From Rhizobium glycinendophyticum (GTDB taxonomy: Bacteria > Pseudomonadota > Alphaproteobacteria > Rhizobiales > Rhizobiaceae), in assembly GCF_006443685.1 (NCBI RefSeq), contig NZ_VFYP01000004.1:1-64000 (forward strand): a stretch of 64,000 bases of DNA. Reading direction: 5' to 3'. Position 1 is the stretch's first letter; each line of letters opens with the position of its first letter. Under the pieces are notes generated by a model. That model was given only the letters and a program-made list of their open reading frames with translations. It made no database searches and was not told the DNA's origin. Of this stretch, positions 55,946 to 64,000 are shown in pieces. Position numbers and translations under genes: made by a program.

Positions 55946-56869
55946 ATGACATCGACCCTTCACCGGGGTGATCGGCGCACGCTCATCAAGCGCATGGCCG
56001 ATGCGTCGGATCCTTATCTCTACAGTGCCCCGGCGCTGATCCTGATCGTTGCGGTCATGCTGGTGCCGCTGGTGCTCGGCATTTCCTATGCCTTCCGCGA
56101 TATCCAGCTTCTCAATCCCTTTTCCGGCGGCTTCATCGGTCTCGACCATTTCCGCGCCCTCGGCAAGGATGCCGATTTTTACCGGGCGCTGAAGAACACG
56201 CTCTGGTGGACCGGCGCATCCGTTTTGCTGCAATTCACATTCGGCCTGATCCTCGCCCTGCTGCTCGACAAGCCATTTTACGGCCGAGGCCTTGCCCAGG
56301 CACTGGTCTTCCTGCCCTGGGCCGTACCGAGTTTCCTCGCGGGCCTCAACTGGGCCTGGCTGTTCAATCCCGTCATAGGCCCCCTGCCCCACTGGCTTTT
56401 CGCCATGGGTATCCTGAGCGAACCGAACAACATCCTGTCCGACCCAAACCTCGCCATGTGGGGACCGATCGTTGCCAATGTCTGGTGGGGTATTCCCTTC
56501 TTCGCCATCACGCTGCTTGCAGCACTCCAGGCCATTCCACGTGATCTCTATGAAGCAGCCTCCATCGATGGCGCCGGCCCAGTCCAGCGCTTCTGGTCGA
56601 TCACGCTGCCATTCCTCGCCCCGACCATTGCAATCACCGTTCTGCTGCGCACCGTCTGGATCTCCAACTTCGCTGACCTCATCATCGTCATGACCAATGG
56701 CGGCCCCGCAGACCGCACCCAGATCGTCGCCTCCTACATCTTCACCCAGGCCTTCAAGCGGCTGGATTTCGGCTATGCCTCGGCGATTGCGCTGGTGCTG
56801 CTCGTCCTGCTGCTCGCCTATTCCATGCTGATCGTGCTGCTTCGGCAGACGCTGTTGAACAAGGATTGA
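55946..56869 (+). CDS. Carbohydrate ABC transporter permease (MalF type)
   Basis: 307 residues, six membrane helices expected (first: APALILIVAVMLVPLVLGIS). The cytoplasmic EAA loop DLYEAASIDGAGPVQRFWSI followed by TLPFLAPTI is the MalF-type coupling motif. Forms the channel with the protein encoded four bases downstream. Confidence 0.92.
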   Translation: MTSTLHRGDRRTLIKRMADASDPYLYSAPALILIVAVMLVPLVLGISYAFRDIQLLNPFSGGFIGLDHFRALGKDADFYRALKNTLWWTGASVLLQFTFGLILALLLDKPFYGRGLAQALVFLPWAVPSFLAGLNWAWLFNPVIGPLPHWLFAMGILSEPNNILSDPNLAMWGPIVANVWWGIPFFAITLLAALQAIPRDLYEAASIDGAGPVQRFWSITLPFLAPTIAITVLLRTVWISNFADLIIVMTNGGPADRTQIVASYIFTQAFKRLDFGYASAIALVLLVLLLAYSMLIVLLRQTLLNKD

Positions 56870-56873
56870 GCGC

Positions 56874-57707
56874 ATGAGGCCCTCCCGCATCGCCCTGACC
56901 GCCGCGCACCGACTGGCGATCCTCGCCTACATCGTCGTCGCCCTCTTCCCGCTCTACTGGCTGCTGAAAGTCGCGGTCACACCCAACGACCTCCTCTACA
57001 GCGAAGGTGTGCGGATGTGGCCCTCGCGCACGACCTTCGAGCATTTCAGTTACGTGATTTCACACAGCGCTTTCCCGACCTTCTTCAAGAACAGCCTTGT
57101 CGTTGCCGGGTCTACCGCCTTCGTCGTCACGATCATCGCCTCGCTCTCCGGTTACGCTCTGTCCCGCTTCAATTTCCGCGCCAAATACTGGATCGTGGCG
57201 CTGATGCTTTTGACCCAGATGTTTCCGCTGGTCATGCTGGTAGCGCCGATCTTCAAGATCCTTTCGCCGCTTGGCCTGACGAACAGCCTGACCGGCCTCG
57301 TCGTCGTCTATTCCGCCTTCAACGTGCCCTTCGCCACCTTCCTGATGCAGTCCTTCTTCGACGGCATCCCGAAGGATCTCGAGGAGGCGGCGATGATCGA
57401 CGGGGCAACCCAGTTCGTCGCATTCCGGCAGATCATCCTGCCGCTGACGCTGCCCGGCATCGCCGCGACGCTCGGCTTCGTCTTTACCGCCGCCTGGTCG
57501 GAGCTGCTCTTCGCCCTGATGCTGATTTCGGGCAATGACGCCGCCACCTTCCCAGTCGGCCTGTTGTCTTTCGTGTCGAAATTCTCGGTCAATTTCGGGC
57601 AGATGATGGCGGCCGGCGTGCTGGCCCTCATCCCGGCCTGCCTCTTCTTCCTCCTCATCCAGCGCTATCTCGTGCAGGGCCTGACGGCCGGCGCGGTCAA
57701 AGGCTGA
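56874..57707 (+). CDS. Carbohydrate ABC transporter permease (MalG type)
   Basis: 277 residues. An N-terminal helix (RLAILAYIVVALFPLYWLLK), SGYALSRFNFRAKYWIVALM and the EAA motif DLEEAAMIDGATQFVAFRQI followed by ILPLTLPGI mark a MalG-type permease. It partners the MalF-type protein just upstream; the ATPase gene starts 15 bases downstream. Confidence 0.92.
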   Translation: MRPSRIALTAAHRLAILAYIVVALFPLYWLLKVAVTPNDLLYSEGVRMWPSRTTFEHFSYVISHSAFPTFFKNSLVVAGSTAFVVTIIASLSGYALSRFNFRAKYWIVALMLLTQMFPLVMLVAPIFKILSPLGLTNSLTGLVVVYSAFNVPFATFLMQSFFDGIPKDLEEAAMIDGATQFVAFRQIILPLTLPGIAATLGFVFTAAWSELLFALMLISGNDAATFPVGLLSFVSKFSVNFGQMMAAGVLALIPACLFFLLIQRYLVQGLTAGAVKG

Positions 57708-57721
57708 AAGGTATCAACCCC

Positions 57722-58789
57722 ATGGCTTCCATCGATATCTCCGCCATCCGCAAGAGCTACGGCCATTTCCCGGTGCTGCATGGCGTCAACCTCACCATTC
57801 GCGACGGCGAGTTTATTGTCCTGGTCGGCCCCTCCGGCTGCGGCAAGTCGACCCTTTTGCGCATGATTGCCGGCCTCGAAGACGTGACATCGGGCGAGAT
57901 ATCCATCGAGGGCAGACGGGTGAACGACCTGCCGCCAAAGGATCGCGACATTGCCATGGTCTTCCAATCCTATGCGCTCTATCCGCATATGACGGTCGCC
58001 GACAACATGAGCTACAGCCTGAGGCTCAGGAAGACGAAAAAGGAGAGGATCGGGGAGATCGTCGCCGGCGCCTCTTCCAAGCTCGGCCTCGACGCGCTTT
58101 TGCAACGCCGCCCCAAGGCTCTTTCCGGCGGCCAGCGCCAGCGCGTCGCCATGGGCCGCGCGATCGTCCGCCAGCCCAAGGCCTTCCTTTTTGACGAGCC
58201 GTTGTCCAACCTGGACGCGCGCCTACGCGAACAGATGCGGGCGGAGATCAAGAAGCTGCACAAGGAGCTGGGCGCGACTTCGATCTACGTCACCCACGAC
58301 CAGATCGAGGCCATGACACTTGCCGACCGGATCGTTGCCATGCATGGCGGCGTGGTTCAGCAGGTTGGTGCACCACTCGACCTTTACGACCGTCCAGCCA
58401 ATCTCTTTGTCGCAGGCTTTATCGGCTCGCCGGGGATGAACTTCCTTGAAGGCACCTATGTGGTGGAGAAGGAAAGCACCTCCGTCCGCTTTGCCAATGG
58501 AACAGCCGTTTCAGTCGAGCCGCGCAATACCCTTGCAAACCAGAGCAAGGTGACGCTCGGCATTCGTCCCGAACATGTCGTGATTTCGCCGACCGGTGCC
58601 ATTGAAGCCGGCGTGGAACTGGTCGAGCCGACGGGCTTCGGCATCATCCTGCATCTCTCTGTTCATGGCCTGCCATTCAAGATTTTTACCCTCGATCGGA
58701 GCGTGCTGAACGTCAGCACGACGATCCGCGTCGATTTTCCAAAGGAGCGGCTTCACCTCTTTGACAGCGAGGGGCGAAGGGTCGACTGA
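57722..58789 (+). CDS. Carbohydrate ABC transporter ATPase (UgpC/MsmK type)
   Basis: 355 residues. Walker A VGPSGCGKSTLLRMIAGLED, signature LSGGQRQRVAMGRAIV, Walker B AFLFDEPLSNLDA, His-loop YVTHDQIEAM, then a C-terminal MalK-like regulatory OB domain (about 235-355: GSPGMNFLEGTYVV, LGIRPEHVVI). It completes the importer begun by the binding protein at 54616. The stop lies 15 bases from the convergent lacI stop. Confidence 0.94.
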   Translation: MASIDISAIRKSYGHFPVLHGVNLTIRDGEFIVLVGPSGCGKSTLLRMIAGLEDVTSGEISIEGRRVNDLPPKDRDIAMVFQSYALYPHMTVADNMSYSLRLRKTKKERIGEIVAGASSKLGLDALLQRRPKALSGGQRQRVAMGRAIVRQPKAFLFDEPLSNLDARLREQMRAEIKKLHKELGATSIYVTHDQIEAMTLADRIVAMHGGVVQQVGAPLDLYDRPANLFVAGFIGSPGMNFLEGTYVVEKESTSVRFANGTAVSVEPRNTLANQSKVTLGIRPEHVVISPTGAIEAGVELVEPTGFGIILHLSVHGLPFKIFTLDRSVLNVSTTIRVDFPKERLHLFDSEGRRVD

Positions 58790-58804
58790 CGGTCGCCACG
58801 GCGC

Positions 58805-59827
58805 TCAAAGATTTTCCTTGAGCAGGATCTCGATGCGGATCTTCTCCTGGGCGGCGAGCGGTTCGCGGGCGTCCGAGCGCGCACGCATGATGCGAATTGC
58901 GCTGCGCACCGCATGGCCCGGATCCTGGGCAATCACGGCATCGATCAGGTCGTCGCGCAGCGCCTGTTCGGTAAAGGGCGTTCGCTCATGCACGACCACG
59001 GCGATACCTCCCAATTCCACGTTTTCGGCCGCAGCAAGCATCGGCGTGCGCGCCTCCGCACTCAGCACATAGATCCCTGAAACGTCGCGATTGCCGGCGA
59101 GCACGCGGGCCACCACCTGACGCGTGCGCGCCTCATCGGCATGGGTTTCAATCGACGGCAGACAGCTCAGATGCGGGAAGGAACGGTTGATCACTTGATC
59201 GAAACCCAGACGACGCTGAATGCTGTCGAGCGACTGCATCGTCTCTGCAATGACCATGACCTTTCCCGGCTGGGGTCCCGCAAGCATCCCCATCAACTTG
59301 CCTGCGGTCTGACCGGCCGCAAAGTTGTCGACGCCGACAAAGTCGGCCTCGGGCAGCTTCTCTTGGCCGGACAGGAATTGAACCACCTTGATGTTGCGCT
59401 GAAGAAGTCGGGCCATGGCGTCGCGCACCTGGGGCGATTCAGGCGCCATCACGGCAACGCCGTCGACCGTCTCCTTGTCGAGGCCCGATAGAAGTTTTGC
59501 GAGCCCATGCGCATCATCGGTCTTGATCTGGCGGCATGAGATCTCGGTCAAGTCGCCCTTGAGCGCACGCGTCAATTCCTCCACGTGGCGCAGCAATTCC
59601 CTGAGGTAAAGGTCACCACTGTCCGGGAGCAGGAAGAGGAAGCGGTAGACCTTATTCCGCGCAAGGCTGACGGCGGCAGGATTGCGAACGAAGCCGATCC
59701 GCTCGATCGCGTCATTCACCAGCCGGGCAGCCTTCGGGCTGACGTTCGGCCGATCGTTCAAGACACGATCGACGGTTGCGAGGCTGACACCTGCTGCCTC
59801 GGCCAGATCTTTCGCGGTGGGACGCAT
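58805..59827 (-). CDS. LacI-family transcriptional regulator
   Basis: 340 residues. The N-terminal LacI helix-turn-helix and hinge (TAKDLAEAAGVSLATVDRVL through RNPAAVSLARN, about 1-60) precede a periplasmic-binding-like effector domain (about 62-335). It diverges from the second sugar-type ABC operon; the intervening 257 bases hold two LacI operators. It should therefore repress that operon, and probably itself, until the transported sugar or polyol binds. Confidence 0.92.
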   Translation of the reverse strand: MRPTAKDLAEAAGVSLATVDRVLNDRPNVSPKAARLVNDAIERIGFVRNPAAVSLARNKVYRFLFLLPDSGDLYLRELLRHVEELTRALKGDLTEISCRQIKTDDAHGLAKLLSGLDKETVDGVAVMAPESPQVRDAMARLLQRNIKVVQFLSGQEKLPEADFVGVDNFAAGQTAGKLMGMLAGPQPGKVMVIAETMQSLDSIQRRLGFDQVINRSFPHLSCLPSIETHADEARTRQVVARVLAGNRDVSGIYVLSAEARTPMLAAAENVELGGIAVVVHERTPFTEQALRDDLIDAVIAQDPGHAVRSAIRIMRARSDAREPLAAQEKIRIEILLKENL

Positions 59828-59888
59828 GAAGGCTTCCTGATCATTTCAGTCTTACAGACCTTTCCTTCAAAACGAGGTAAAACGCAAG

Positions 59889-59940
59889 AATTGATGTGCG
59901 CACCTCAAAAACTGCTTGCATTGAGGTGCGCACATCAATT
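59889..59940. promoter_or_regulatory. Paired LacI-type operators in a perfect inverted repeat
   Basis: Two 20-base arms (59889-59908 and 59921-59940) are exact reverse complements separated by 12 bases. Each arm holds a LacI-type operator, TGATGTGCGCACCTCA, with the central TGCGCA palindrome. The operator centres are 32 bases apart, three helical turns, so two dimers or one tetramer could bind on one face. They lie between lacI and its divergent target. Confidence 0.88.
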
Positions 59941-60084
59941 AGCCTCCATCTCGGTTCGGGAGATGTGTTAACGTATCCCGTTCCGCTGGAGGAGGCCGGC
60001 CAGGGATGAGGGTCCGGAGCCGGCATGGAGCCCGTCAGGGCGTTTCGCCATCCGTTGGAGACCGGACGGCGCTGGGAGGATGAC

Positions 60085-61428
60085 ATGATGAAATCGCTTT
60101 GCGTGAAAGGCCTGCTTGCTGCCGGAACGATCGCCTGTTCGATGGGGCTCGGCACGATGATGGCTCATGCCGATGACAAGGAACTGACGCTCTGCTGGGC
60201 CGCCTGGGATCCGGCAAACGCGCTGGTCGAACTGAGCAAGGACTTTGAGGCTTCGTCCGGCATCAAGATGAAATTCGAATTCGTGCCGTGGCCGAACTTC
60301 GCCGACCGCATGCTCAATGAACTCAATTCAGGCGGCAAGCTTTGCGACCTGATGATCGGCGACAGCCAGTGGATCGGCGGCGCGGCCGAGAACGGCTGGT
60401 ATGTGAAGCTCAACGACTTCTTCGACAAGGAAGGCATCACGATGGATGCCTTCGTACCGGCGACCGTCACGGGCTATTCGGAATGGCCGAAGAACACCCC
60501 GAACTACTGGTCTCTTCCGGCTTTCGGCGACGTTGTCGGCTGGACCTACCGCAAGGACTGGTTCGAACGCCCGGAAATCCAGACCGCCTTCAAGGAAAAG
60601 TACGGTCGCGACCTGACGCCGCCGGCGACCTTCGACGAGTTGAAGCAGGTTGCCGAATTCTTCCAGGGCCGCGAGATCGACGGCAAGACCGTCTACGGCG
60701 CCTCGATCTATACCGAGCGCGGCTCGGAAGGCATCACCATGGGCGTGATGGACGTGCTCTACAGCTACGGCTTCAAGTACGACAACCCGGACAAACCCTA
60801 CGAGATGGAAGGCTTCGTCAATTCGGAGGGCGCCGTGAAGGGCCTCGAATTCTACAAGGCGCTCTATGATTGCTGCGTCGCTCCGGGCACCTCCAACACC
60901 TATATGGGCGAAGGCATCGACGCCTATAAGTCGGGCCAGGTCGCCCTGCAGATGAACTTCGCCTTCACCTGGCCGGGCTTCGAGGCGGATCCGAATGTCG
61001 GCGGCGGCAAGACCGGCTACCTCGTCAATCCCGCAGGCCCCGGCGGCGAAAAGTTCGCCCAGCTCGGCGGTCAAGGTATTTCAGTCGTCGCCAATACCGA
61101 CAACATGGACGGCGCACTGGCCTACATCAAATGGTTTGCCCAGAAGGATGTACAGGACAAGTGGTGGTCGAAGGGCGGCTTCTCCTGCCTTCGCGCCGTG
61201 GTCGAAGACCCGAACTTCGCCAAAAGCCAGCCCTATGCGCAAACCTTCCTCGACAGCATGGCGATCGTGAAGGACTTCTGGGCCGAGCCGTCCTATGCGA
61301 CGCTCCTCCAGGCCTCGCAGAAGCGGTTCCACGACTATGTCGTCGCTGGCAATGGCACCGCGAAGGAAGCGCTGGACGGCCTGATTTCCGACTGGACGGA
61401 AACCTTCGAGGACGAAGGCAAGCTCTGA
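60085..61428 (+). CDS. Carbohydrate-type ABC transporter substrate-binding protein
   Basis: 447 residues. The signal peptide is cleaved at about MMAHA-DDKE; the mature SBP_bac_1 domain includes LCWAAWDPANALVELSKDFE, LCDLMIGDSQWIGGAAENGW and NEALQMNFAFTWPG-like QVALQMNFAFTWPGFEADPN. GGGAGGA supports the start at 60085; an earlier in-frame ATG lacks a site. It is the first gene of the LacI-controlled operon. The substrate, likely a sugar or polyol, cannot be named. Confidence 0.92.
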   Translation: MMKSLCVKGLLAAGTIACSMGLGTMMAHADDKELTLCWAAWDPANALVELSKDFEASSGIKMKFEFVPWPNFADRMLNELNSGGKLCDLMIGDSQWIGGAAENGWYVKLNDFFDKEGITMDAFVPATVTGYSEWPKNTPNYWSLPAFGDVVGWTYRKDWFERPEIQTAFKEKYGRDLTPPATFDELKQVAEFFQGREIDGKTVYGASIYTERGSEGITMGVMDVLYSYGFKYDNPDKPYEMEGFVNSEGAVKGLEFYKALYDCCVAPGTSNTYMGEGIDAYKSGQVALQMNFAFTWPGFEADPNVGGGKTGYLVNPAGPGGEKFAQLGGQGISVVANTDNMDGALAYIKWFAQKDVQDKWWSKGGFSCLRAVVEDPNFAKSQPYAQTFLDSMAIVKDFWAEPSYATLLQASQKRFHDYVVAGNGTAKEALDGLISDWTETFEDEGKL

Positions 61429-61481
61429 CACGCGAAGTGCAAGGCTCCCGGACCTGGAGTTTGGAGGCCATTCCCTCAATC

Positions 61482-61506
61482 GCTCTCCCGGCAAGTCCGG
61501 GAGAGC
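61482..61506 (+). promoter_or_regulatory. Intercistronic hairpin after the binding-protein gene
   Basis: A perfect 10-bp stem, GCTCTCCCGG and CCGGGAGAGC, with a 5-base loop and no T run, 54 bases after the binding-protein stop. It corresponds in position to the hairpin at 55883 in the other sugar-type operon. Confidence 0.65.
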
Positions 61507-61638
61507 CCCCAAAGCCAGCCTCGCCGCCGGCACATATCGTTGACAACATATGCCGGCACAACCCGAACCCTGCCTCGTTGCCTTAAGGCAAGGCACAGTG
61601 TGCGGCTGCCCTTTAAAAACGCCACACGGATCCGGACG

Positions 61639-62586
61639 ATGACCGATACCCCTGCAGACCGCCTCGCCCGCGCGACGCCACAACCGGTTGCGAAACGCAT
61701 CCGTGGATTGAGCGACCGAGCCATTGCCTGGATCTTTGTTGCCCCGACGATCTTCCTGCTGCTCTCGGTCAACATTTTCCCGTTGATCTGGACGATCCGG
61801 CTGTCGTTTACGAACTTCGCCGCGAACAAGCCCAACGCCGAGGTCAAATGGGTCGGCTTGCGCAACTATGAGCGCATCCTGACTGACGCGGATACCTGGG
61901 CGAACATGCAGACGACTGCCCATTTCCTCATCTGGACGATCATCTTTCAGGTGCTGATCGGCTTCACCCTGGCATGGCTGATCAACCGCAAGTTCAAGGG
62001 CAACGATCTGGTGACGACGCTGATCGTCATCCCGATGATGCTCTCGCCCGCCGTCGTCGGCAATTTCTGGACCTTCCTCTATCAGCCGCAGATCGGCCTG
62101 GTGAACTATGCCGTCGAATTCCTGACCGGCATTCCCGCCGACAGCTTCTCGATGCTCGGCCCGGGCGGCTGGGCACGCTGGGCGATCGTCATCGTCGACA
62201 CCTGGATGTGGACGCCCTTCGTCATGCTAATCTGCCTGGCCGGCCTGCGCTCCATTCCCGACTACATCTATGAGGCAGCGGAAGTCGACCGCGCATCGAA
62301 GTGGCGGCAGTTCTGGACGATCACGCTCCCGATGGCGCTGCCGTTCCTGATGCTCGCGGTCCTTTTTCGCGGCATCGAGAACTTCCGCATGTTCGACCTC
62401 GTGGTCCTTCTGACCGGCGGCGGGCCGGGGGACGAAACGCTGCTCGCCTCGATCGACCTCAAGCGTGAGGCCTTTGAAAAATGGCGCACCGGCTATTCCA
62501 GTGCCTACGCGATCGTCCTCTTCGTCACGGTCTTCGGTCTCGCCTCCATCTATGTGAAGGCCCTGAACAAGGTGAAAGAACGATGA
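61639..62586 (+). CDS. Carbohydrate ABC transporter permease (MalF type)
   Basis: 315 residues. Membrane helices begin at AWIFVAPTIFLLLSVNIFPL; the EAA loop is YIYEAAEVDRASKWRQFWTI followed by TLPMALPFL. The start at 61639 is the Met before TDTPADR; a longer frame adds 33 unlikely residues. The ribosome-binding site is weak. It overlaps the next permease by four bases. Confidence 0.9.
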   Translation: MTDTPADRLARATPQPVAKRIRGLSDRAIAWIFVAPTIFLLLSVNIFPLIWTIRLSFTNFAANKPNAEVKWVGLRNYERILTDADTWANMQTTAHFLIWTIIFQVLIGFTLAWLINRKFKGNDLVTTLIVIPMMLSPAVVGNFWTFLYQPQIGLVNYAVEFLTGIPADSFSMLGPGGWARWAIVIVDTWMWTPFVMLICLAGLRSIPDYIYEAAEVDRASKWRQFWTITLPMALPFLMLAVLFRGIENFRMFDLVVLLTGGGPGDETLLASIDLKREAFEKWRTGYSSAYAIVLFVTVFGLASIYVKALNKVKER

Positions 62587-63527
62587 GCGCCCATTCCGTC
62601 ACCGAACCGTCGACCGCCTCCAAGTGGTTGGCCGGCATCCTCGTCGGACTTTACGCGGTGATCACGCTGATCCCGCTGCTGTGGATCATTTCGACGAGCT
62701 TCAAATCCGGCCCGGACTCGATCAGCTATCCGCCGAAGGTCGTCTTTCAGCCGACACTCGAAGGCTATGTCAACCTCTTCACGACGCAGTCGCGCCCCTC
62801 GGCGGCAGACCTCGCCAAGCTGCCGCCACCGACCACCTGGTATGACAAGATCACCCGCGAAAGAGGCATGATCATCTCGGGTCCGTCGCGCTTTGGGCAA
62901 CGCTTCCTGAACTCGGTCATCATAGGCTTCGGCTCGACATTCTTGTCGATCTTCCTCGGAACGCTCGCCGCATATGCTTTCAGCCGCTTCAGGGTGCCGC
63001 TCAAGGACGACCTCCTGTTCTTCATCCTCTCGACCCGCATGATGCCGCCGATCGCGGTTGCCATCCCGATCTACCTGATGTTCCGCCAGCTCGGTCTCTC
63101 GGACACCCATCTCGGCATGATCCTGCTTTATACGGCGGTCAACCTGTCGCTGTCGGTCTGGCTGCTCAAGGGCTTCATCGACGAAATCCCGCGCGAATAT
63201 GAGGAGGCGGCACTCATCGACGGCTACACCCGCTTCCAGGCGTTCTACAAAGTGGTGCTGCCGCAGGCGGCAACGGGCATCGCCTCGACCGCGATCTTCT
63301 GCCTGATCTTTGCCTGGAACGAATATGCCTTCGCGGTCCTGCTGACGAGCGGCAATGCCCAGACGGCGCCGCCCTTCATCCCGACCATCCTGTCTGTCGG
63401 CGGCGGCATCGACTGGCCGGCCGTGGCGGCGGCTGCGACCCTGTTCCTCTTGCCCGTCGTCATCTTCACCGTGCTGTTGCGCAAGCATCTGCTGCGCGGC
63501 ATCACCTTCGGAGCCGTGCGCAAATGA
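62583..63527 (+). CDS. Carbohydrate ABC transporter permease (MalG type)
   Basis: 314 residues. First helix WLAGILVGLYAVITLIPLLW; a long extracytoplasmic segment after it (about 45-105) is larger than in typical MalG permeases. The EAA motif is EYEEAALIDGYTRFQAFYKV followed by VLPQAATGI. Starts by ATGA overlap with the upstream permease and overlaps the following small gene by four bases. Confidence 0.91.
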   Translation: MSAHSVTEPSTASKWLAGILVGLYAVITLIPLLWIISTSFKSGPDSISYPPKVVFQPTLEGYVNLFTTQSRPSAADLAKLPPPTTWYDKITRERGMIISGPSRFGQRFLNSVIIGFGSTFLSIFLGTLAAYAFSRFRVPLKDDLLFFILSTRMMPPIAVAIPIYLMFRQLGLSDTHLGMILLYTAVNLSLSVWLLKGFIDEIPREYEEAALIDGYTRFQAFYKVVLPQAATGIASTAIFCLIFAWNEYAFAVLLTSGNAQTAPPFIPTILSVGGGIDWPAVAAAATLFLLPVVIFTVLLRKHLLRGITFGAVRK

Positions 63528-63712
63528 TGAACTTTCTTGCCCGCCTCAGCCGGTTCCGCCGGTCCGAATGGGAGCTGCTCGCTTCGGCGTTCATTGCACT
63601 TGGTGTTGTCATGCTGATGCAGCCATTGTCGCTGACGCTCTTTACCCTCTCCTTTCCGGTGACGCTGATCGGAACCGTCATGTTCATCGTCGTCAGTCAT
63701 TTTCCGGAGTAA
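63524..63712 (+). CDS. 62-residue two-helix membrane protein in ABC operon
   Basis: A short protein with two predicted membrane helices: ELLASAFIALGVVMLMQPL and FTLSFPVTLIGTVMFIVVS. It starts by ATGA overlap with the permease and ends three bases before the next gene's start, so it is clearly translated as part of the transporter operon. No known family. It could be an accessory subunit of the permease complex, comparable in position to the small membrane proteins of glycerol-type importers. Confidence 0.75.
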   Translation: MMNFLARLSRFRRSEWELLASAFIALGVVMLMQPLSLTLFTLSFPVTLIGTVMFIVVSHFPE

Positions 63713-63715
63713 GTG

Positions 63716-64000
63716 ATGGCTCAGATTCGCGTTCAAAACCTGCGCAAGGACTTCGGAGCCTTCAATGCGGTGAAGTCCTCCACCTTCACCGTCGAGGACG
63801 GTGAGTTCTTCATGCTGCTTGGGCCCTCCGGCTGCGGCAAGACGACGACGCTGCGCATGATGGCAGGCCTCGAACTGCCGACAAGTGGCGAGATCTATAT
63901 CGGCGGCGAAGAGGTGGGCATGAAGCGCGCAAGCGAGCGCGACATTGCCTTCGTCTTCCAGATGTTTGCGCTCTATCCGCACATGAACGTGCGAAAGAAC
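63716..64000 (+). CDS. Carbohydrate ABC transporter ATPase (partial, cut by window end)
   Basis: The first 95 codons of a UgpC/MalK-type ATPase: IRVQNLRKDFGAFNAVKSST, Walker A LGPSGCGKTTTLRMMAGLEL and the Q-loop region DIAFVFQMFALYPHMNVRKN. The rest lies beyond the window. It completes the importer begun at 60085. The start at 63716 follows the small membrane protein stop by three bases. Confidence 0.92.
   Translation, partial: MAQIRVQNLRKDFGAFNAVKSSTFTVEDGEFFMLLGPSGCGKTTTLRMMAGLELPTSGEIYIGGEEVGMKRASERDIAFVFQMFALYPHMNVRKN

Overview
The window looks like an accessory segment (plasmid, chromid or chromosomal island) of a Rhizobiales alphaproteobacterium of the Rhizobium/Agrobacterium/Ensifer/Shinella type. 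Reasons: high GC, many ABC uptake operons with LysR, LacI, GntR and XRE regulators, an imuA-imuB-dnaE2 mutasome, two LexA boxes of the alphaproteobacterial GTTC-N7-GTTC form, and scattered gene relics. No rRNA, tRNA, CRISPR array or replication gene was recognised. All calls come from reading the sequence; no database was searched.

1-7.9 kb: a marR gene cut off by a probable insertion-sequence end but with its operator intact; a GST / enoyl-CoA hydratase-like / peroxiredoxin-like / SDR operon divergent from a LysR gene; a relic of the 3' end of a galactonate-dehydratase gene; a lipoprotein; a frameshifted SH3-domain protein; an XRE regulator with a small partner gene.

8.0-13.7 kb: the most unusual part. 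A tight five-gene minus-strand unit encodes a BTAD/TPR regulator, a 143-residue protein of unknown family, a YcaO enzyme with its ATP-binding residues, a TfuA protein, and an agmatine-deiminase/peptidyl-arginine-deiminase-type enzyme. YcaO plus TfuA is the pair known for peptide-backbone thioamidation. No azoline dehydrogenase, transporter or standard precursor peptide is seen, so this is a candidate new RiPP or protein-modification system.

14.6-23.3 kb: a DNA-damage island. imuA-imuB-dnaE2 runs leftward and a UvrD-type helicase plus YedK/HMCES runs rightward, each behind its own LexA box.

24.7-37.9 kb: an oligopeptide-type ABC system in two minus-strand units, together with two DUF885 putative metallopeptidases, an MocA-type oxidoreductase, a ketopantoate-reductase-like enzyme, a GhrA-like hydroxyacid dehydrogenase and a VOC protein. 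A LysR gene is divergent. The substrate is unknown.

38.1-47.9 kb: a guanidine assimilation operon. A sigma-54 promoter lies directly upstream of a guanidine-I (ykkC) riboswitch. These are followed by an ABC transporter (its permease gene is frameshifted), two DUF1989 carboxyguanidine-deiminase subunits, a biotin-dependent guanidine (urea-type) carboxylase and allophanate hydrolase. Together they would convert guanidine to ammonia and CO2.

48.1-52.5 kb: a GNAT protein, and a polar amino-acid binding protein divergent from a membrane GGDEF-EAL protein.

52.7-64 kb: two carbohydrate-type ABC operons. The first (gntR, a PLP C-S lyase family gene, binding protein, two permeases, ATPase) is followed by a convergent lacI gene. 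That lacI lies divergent from the second operon (binding protein, two permeases, a 62-residue membrane protein, and an ATPase cut by the window end), with two LacI-type operators forming a perfect 20-bp inverted repeat between them.
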